From: Nymphaea colorata
Taxonomy: Eukaryota > Streptophyta > Magnoliopsida > Nymphaeales > Nymphaeaceae
Direction of reading: 5' to 3'
Assembly: GCF_008831285.2 (NCBI RefSeq)
Contig: NC_045145.1
Span: 496,001 to 560,000, forward strand
Length of the DNA stretch: 64,000 nucleotides
The notes beneath the pieces were generated by a model that was not told where the DNA came from, did not search any database, and saw nothing but the letters and a program-made list of their open reading frames with translations. This document shows positions 58,765-64,000 of this stretch, in pieces; the stretch's first letter is position 1; each line of letters starts with the position of its first letter. A program made the position numbers and the translations under genes.

Positions 58765-60482
58765 GTTTCACCGTTTATTACTTTTATAAAGAACGTTTAA
58801 ATGATTGAAATCACACAAGTTCATATAGTTAAAAATGGGATCTATGCATTAGTTTCATCCCTAATAGTTAATCGAAAGAATTCAATTTGTCGTTACATCT
58901 ATAGTACGCGATATAAGCGATTGAAATCAGTTGTTTGTATAAACATTAGTCGAATTTAAGTGAGTCATTTGATCACGCATATTTAATTGAATGTTTTTAA
59001 CTTATTAATACATCCATTTTGAATGATTCATTTGATCGAAATCACAAGTTTGTGTGAGAATGAACAAGATTCAAGTGGTTAATTTGCTCCCTATATTTAA
59101 TCTAATCTGTTTCACTTGTTATTACATGTGTAATGAACGGTTTAAATGATTGAAATCACAAGTTCTTATGGATACAAGTGGGATCTATGCTTTTGTTTGA
59201 TCCCTTTTACTTAATTCAATGAGTTTAACTTGTTATATTTATAGTGAATGACCTAAGGTATTGAAATCACAAGTTCGTATCAGTACGAGTGGTATTTAAG
59301 TGATTCATTTGATCACACATATTTGATTGAATGTACTTAACTTGTTGTTGCATCTATATTGAATGATTTAGTGGATTGAAATCTCAAGTTTGTATGAAAA
59401 CAAATAAGATTCAAGTCGTTCATTTGCGCGCTTATAGTGTATCTAATGCGTTTCACTTGTTATTACATCTATAATGACTAACTTAAATGATTTAAATCAC
59501 AAGTTCATATAGATACAAATGGGGTTTATGCTATAGTTTGATCCCTTGTAGTTTCACCCGTATTGATACAAACATGTGATTTCATTCCCTTAGATCCTTG
59601 CTATTGTTGTTACATTTATAGTGAACTTTCTAAGGGATTTAAAGCACAAGTTCGTCTAAATACGAGTGGGATGTAAGCGATTCATTTGATCAAGTTATGC
59701 ATATTCAATTAAATATGTGTGATCGAATGAATCACTTAAATCCCACTCTATTGATGCGTACTTGTGAATTCAATCCCTTGGATCATTCACAATATACATC
59801 AGATTTATGTCCATATGAATTGGTGATTTCAATTACTTAAATCATTCCTTATACATATCATAACAAGTAAAACACATTAGATTAACCATAAAAGATCAAA
59901 TGAACACTTCAATTTCATTCATTTTCATGCAAACTTGTGATTTAAATCCACTAAATCATTCAACGTGGATGTAGCAACAAGTTAATCACATTCAATGAAA
60001 TATGCGTGCTTAGATGAATCGCTTAAATCCACTCGTATTGATACAAACTTGTAATTTCAATTCATTGGATCCTTACTATTGATGTAACTACAAGTTCAAC
60101 TCATTGATTATCTACAAGAGATCAAAGTAATGCATAGATCTCATTTGCATCCATTTGAACTTGTGATTTCAATCAACAAAATCAATCATTGTACATGTAA
60201 TAACAAGTGAAACGCATTAAGGTAATGATAAGCGATCAAACGAACGACTTGAATCTCATTTTTTTTCATATAAACTTTTAGTTTCAACCATTTAAATCAT
60301 TCATTATAGATGTAATAACTAGCGAAACATATTATATTAACTAAAATACAACAAGTAAATCACTTAAATGTCATTTATGGTCATTCAAGCTTGTGATTTC
60401 AATCCACTAAATCATTCAACATGCATGTTAAGCACATTCATGCGTTAGTTTTTATTCAAGTCATTCAATTGATCCCTAATGT
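58765..60482 (-). repeat. Reference 15-monomer higher-order unit
   Basis: Forward cores ('gattgaaatcacaagtt' variants) at about 58803, 58919, 59034, 59148, 59259, 59374, 59489 and 59636. Reversed cores ('aacttgtgatttcaat' variants) at about 59760, 59819, 59933, 60047, 60159, 60272 and 60389. The short 59760-59819 step is where three monomers are missing relative to the long unit type. The turn between arms is near 59,680-59,730. Confidence 0.88.
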
Positions 60483-61851
60483 GTTTCACCGTTTATTACT
60501 TTTATAAAGAACGTTTAAATGATTGAAATCACACAAGTTCATATAGTTAAAAATGGGATCTATGCATTAGTTTCATCCCTAATAGTTAATCGAAAGAATT
60601 CAATTTGTCGTTACATCTATAGTACGCGATATAAGCGATTGAAATCAGTTGTTTGTATAAACATTAGTCGAATTTAAGTGAGTCATTTGATCACACATAT
60701 TTAATTGAATGTTTTTAACTTATTAATACATCCATTTTGAATGATTCATTTGATCGAAATCACAAGTTTGTGTGAGAATGAACAAGATTCAAGTGGTTAA
60801 TTTGCTCCCTATATTTAATCTAATCTGTTTCACTTGTTATTACATGTGTAATGAACGGTTTAAATGATTGAAATCACAAGTTCTTATGGATACAAGTGGG
60901 ATCTATGCTTTTGTTTGATCCCTTTTACTTAATTCAATGAGTTTAACTTGTTATATTTATAGTGAATGACCTAAGGTATTGAAATCACAAGTTCGTATCA
61001 GTACGAGTGGTATTTAAGTGATTCATTTGATCACACATATTTGATTGAATGTACTTAACTTGTTGTTGCATCTATATTGAATGATTTAGTGGATTGAAAT
61101 CTCAAGTTTGTATGAAAACAAATAAGATTCAAGTCGTTCATTTGCGCGCTTATAGTGTATCTAATGCGTTTCACTTGTTATTACATCTATAATGACTAAC
61201 TTAAATGATTTAAATCACAAGTTCATATAGATACAAATGGGGTTTATGCTATAGTTTGATCCCTTGTAGTTTCACCCGTATTGATACAAACATGTGATTT
61301 CATTCCCTTAGATCCTTGCTATTGTTGTTACATTTATAGTGAACTTTCTAAGGGATTTAAAGCACAAGTTCGTCTAAATACGAGTGGGATGTAAGCGATT
61401 CATTTGATCAAGTTATGCATATTCAATTAAATATGTGTGATCGAATGAATCACTTAAATCCCACTCTATTGATGCGTACTTGTGAATTCAATCCCTTGGA
61501 TCATTCACAATATACATCAGATTTATGTCCATATGAATTGGTGATTTCAATTACTTAAATCATTCCTTATACATATCATAACAAGTAAAACACAATAGAT
61601 TAACCATAAAAGATCAAATGAACCACTTCAATTTCATTCATTTTCATGCAAACTTGTGATTTAAATCCACTAAATCATTCACGTGGATGTAGCAACAAGT
61701 AATCACATTCAATGAAATATGCGTGCCTAGACGAATCGCTTAAATCCCACTCGTATTGATACAAACTTGTAATTTCAATTCATTGGATCCCTACTATTGA
61801 TGTAACTACAAGTTCAACTCATTGAATTATCTACAAGAATCAAAGTAATTC

Positions 61852-61930
61852 ATAGATCTCATTTGCATCCATTTGAACATTGTGATTTCAATCACAAAAT
61901 CATTCAACATGCATGTTTAAGCACATTCAC
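61852..61930. other. Deletion scar in a satellite unit
   Basis: 'gtgatttcaatcacaaaatc' at about 61,881 joins directly to 'attcaacatgcatgttt', skipping roughly 230 bp present in neighbouring units. This explains the 1,490-bp unit. Confidence 0.8.
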
Positions 61931-64000
61931 ACATTAGTTTTTTATTCAAGTCATTCAATTGATCCCTAATGTGTTTACCGTTTATTACTTTTATAAAGAA
62001 CGTTTAAATGATTGAAATCACACAAGTTCATATAGATAAAAATGGGATCTATGCATTAGTTTCATCCCTAATAGTTAATCGAAAGAATTCAATCTGTCGT
62101 TACGCGATATAAGCGATTGAAATCAGTTGTTTGTATAAACATTAGTCGAATTTAAGTGAGTCATTTGATCACACATATTTAATTGAATGTTTTTAACTTA
62201 TTAATACATCCATTTTGAATGATTCATTTGATCGAAATCACAAGTTTGTGTGAGAATGAACAAGATTCAAGTGGTTAATTTGCTCCCATATATTTAATCT
62301 AATCTGTTTCACTTGTTATTACATGTGTAATGAACGGTTTAAATGATTGAAATCACAAGTTCTTATGGATACAAGTGGGATCTATGCTTTTGTTTGATCC
62401 CTTTTACTTAATTCAATGAGTTTAACTTGTTATATTTATAGTGAATGACCTAAGGTATTGAAATCACAAGTTCGTATCAGTACGAGTGGTATTTAAGTGA
62501 TTCATTTGATCACACATATTTGATTGAATGTACTTAACTTGTTGTTGCATCTATATTGAATGATTTAGTGGATTGAAATCTCAAGTTTGTATGAAAACAA
62601 ATAAGATTCAAGTCGTTCATTTGCGCGCTTATAGTGTATCTAATGGTTTCACTTGTTATTACATCTATAATGACTAACTTAAATGATTTAAATCACAAGT
62701 TCATATAGATACAAATGGGGTTTATGCTATAGTTTGATCCCTTGTAGTTTCACCCGTATTGATACAAACATGTGATTTCATTCCCTTAGATCCTTGCTAT
62801 TGTTGTTACATTTATAGTGAACTTTCTAAGGGATTTAAAGCAAAAGTTCGTCTAAATACGAGTGGGATGTAAGCGATTCATTTGATCAAGTTATGCATAT
62901 TCAATTAAATATGTGTGATCGAATGAATCACTTAAATCCCACATCTATTGATGCGTACTTGTGAATTCAATCCCTTGGATCATTCACAATATACATCAGA
63001 TTTATGTCCATATGAATTGGTGATTTCAATTACTTAAATCATTCCTTATACATATCATAACAAGTAAAACACAATAGATTAACCATAAAAGATCAAATGA
63101 ACCACTTCAATTTCATTCATTTTCATGCAAACTTGTGATTTAAATCCACTAAATCATTCAACGTGGATGTAGCAACAAGTTAATCACATTCAATGAAATA
63201 TGCGTGCCTAGATGAATCGCTTAAATCCCACTCGTATTGATACAAACTTGTAATTTCAATTCATTGGATCCCTACTATTGATGTAACTACAAGTTCAACT
63301 CATTGGATTATCTACAAGAGATCAAAGTAATGCATAGATCTCATTTGCATCCATTTGAACTTGTGATTTCAATCAACAAAATCAATCATTGTACATGTAA
63401 TAACAAGTGAAACGCATTAAGGTAATGATAAGCGATCAAACGAACGACTTGAATCTCAATTTTTTTCATATAAACTTTTAGTTTCAACCATTTAAATCAT
63501 TCATTATAGATGTAAAACTAGCGAAACATATTATATTAACTAAAATACAACAAGTAAATCACTTAAATGTCATTTATGGTCATTTAAGCTTGTGATTTCA
63601 ATCCACTAAATCATTCAACATGCATGTTTAAGCACATTCACGCATTAGTTTTTATTCAAGTCATTCAATTGATCCCTAATGTGTTTCACCGTTTATTACT
63701 TTTATAAAGAACGTTTAAATGATTGAAATCACACAAGTTCATATAGTTAAAAATGGATCTATGCATTAGTTTCATCCCTAATAGTTAATCGAAAGAATTC
63801 AATCTGTCGTTACATCTATAGTACGCGATATAAGCGATTGAAATCAGTTGTTTGTATAACATTAGTCGAATTTAAGTGAGTCATTTGATCACACATATTT
63901 AATTGAATGTTTTTAACTTATTAATACATCCATTTTGAATGATTCATTTGATCGAAATCACAAGTTTGTGTGAGAATGAACAAGATTCAAGTGGTTAATT

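Larger units (their letters stand above)
42861..64000 (-). repeat. Satellite array, short higher-order unit (15 monomers, ~1.71 kb), reversed
   Basis: The marker 'gttt(t)cacc' next to 'ttataaagaacgttta' occurs at 43591, 45294, 47017, 48732, 50444, 52156, 53856, 55425, 57135, 58765, 60483, 61973 and 63683. That is twelve complete units plus two partial ones. Steps are 1,700-1,723 bp except 1,569, 1,630 and 1,490, where units carry internal deletions. One unit (58,765-60,482) resolves into 8 forward then 7 reversed monomers with cores 111-117 bp apart. The array continues past the window end. Confidence 0.93.

Noticed and set aside
37031-64000. Regular repeats resembling a CRISPR array
   Set aside because: The repeats are ~114-bp diverged monomers in both orientations with no short identical repeats separated by unique spacers, and the context is a plant nuclear genome.

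Overview
This window is nuclear DNA of a flowering plant. The support is degenerate coiled-coil NB-ARC LRR (CNL) resistance-gene copies, Ty1/copia elements with the plant order gag-PR-INT-RT-RH, a LINE reverse-transcriptase remnant, a split HMG-box exon with plant-type splice sites, long LTRs, many microsatellites, and a large AT-rich satellite. I cannot name the species. I found no rRNA, tRNA, CRISPR array or bacterial-type operon, and no gene that is clearly intact.

Layout. 1-17.8 kb is mostly decayed repeats: a LINE fragment (1.18-1.39 kb), one arm of a large inverted repeat (2.67-4.26 kb), a short-period tandem block (6.05-7.05 kb), a strongly strand-asymmetric AT-rich block (8.2-9.7 kb), an HMGB exon (10.51-10.63 kb) followed by a 3.1-kb solo LTR with perfect 5-bp target duplications (10.79-13.90 kb), clustered copies of a GC-ended dispersed repeat, and a scrap of an LRR tail (15.79-15.92 kb). 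17.8-33.2 kb is a decayed NLR cluster on the + strand. Copy 1 (17.84-20.68 kb) is split by copia debris that itself carries a nested solo LTR. Copy 2 (26.36-29.25 kb) is nearly full length with CC, NB-ARC, winged helix and LRR, but has seven or so breaks. Copy 3 (30.24-33.24 kb) keeps only the 5' flank, start codon region and LRR tail. The 5' flank of copies 2 and 3 also occurs inverted at 2.67-4.26 kb, so one NLR promoter module has been copied three times.

33.24-37.03 kb is a minus-strand copia element with its 3' LTR, cut off inside gag by the edge of a satellite array. 37.03-64.0 kb is continuous satellite running off the window. Its base monomer is about 114 bp. Monomers are assembled into higher-order units in which a block of forward monomers is followed by a block of reversed monomers, so every unit is a diverged palindrome. 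Two unit types occur: an 18-monomer unit (2.04-2.07 kb) at 37.03-42.86 kb, and a 15-monomer unit (about 1.71 kb) in the opposite orientation from 42.86 kb on. The short type equals the long type minus 343 bp, or three monomers.

The window thus reads as a dying resistance-gene cluster beside a heterochromatic satellite block. Most recognisable nonsense codons fit single C-to-T or G-to-A changes, as expected from methylated, silenced DNA. Homopolymer-type one-base deletions are concentrated in the satellite around 48-59 kb and look partly like consensus error, so single-base frameshifts elsewhere deserve some caution.
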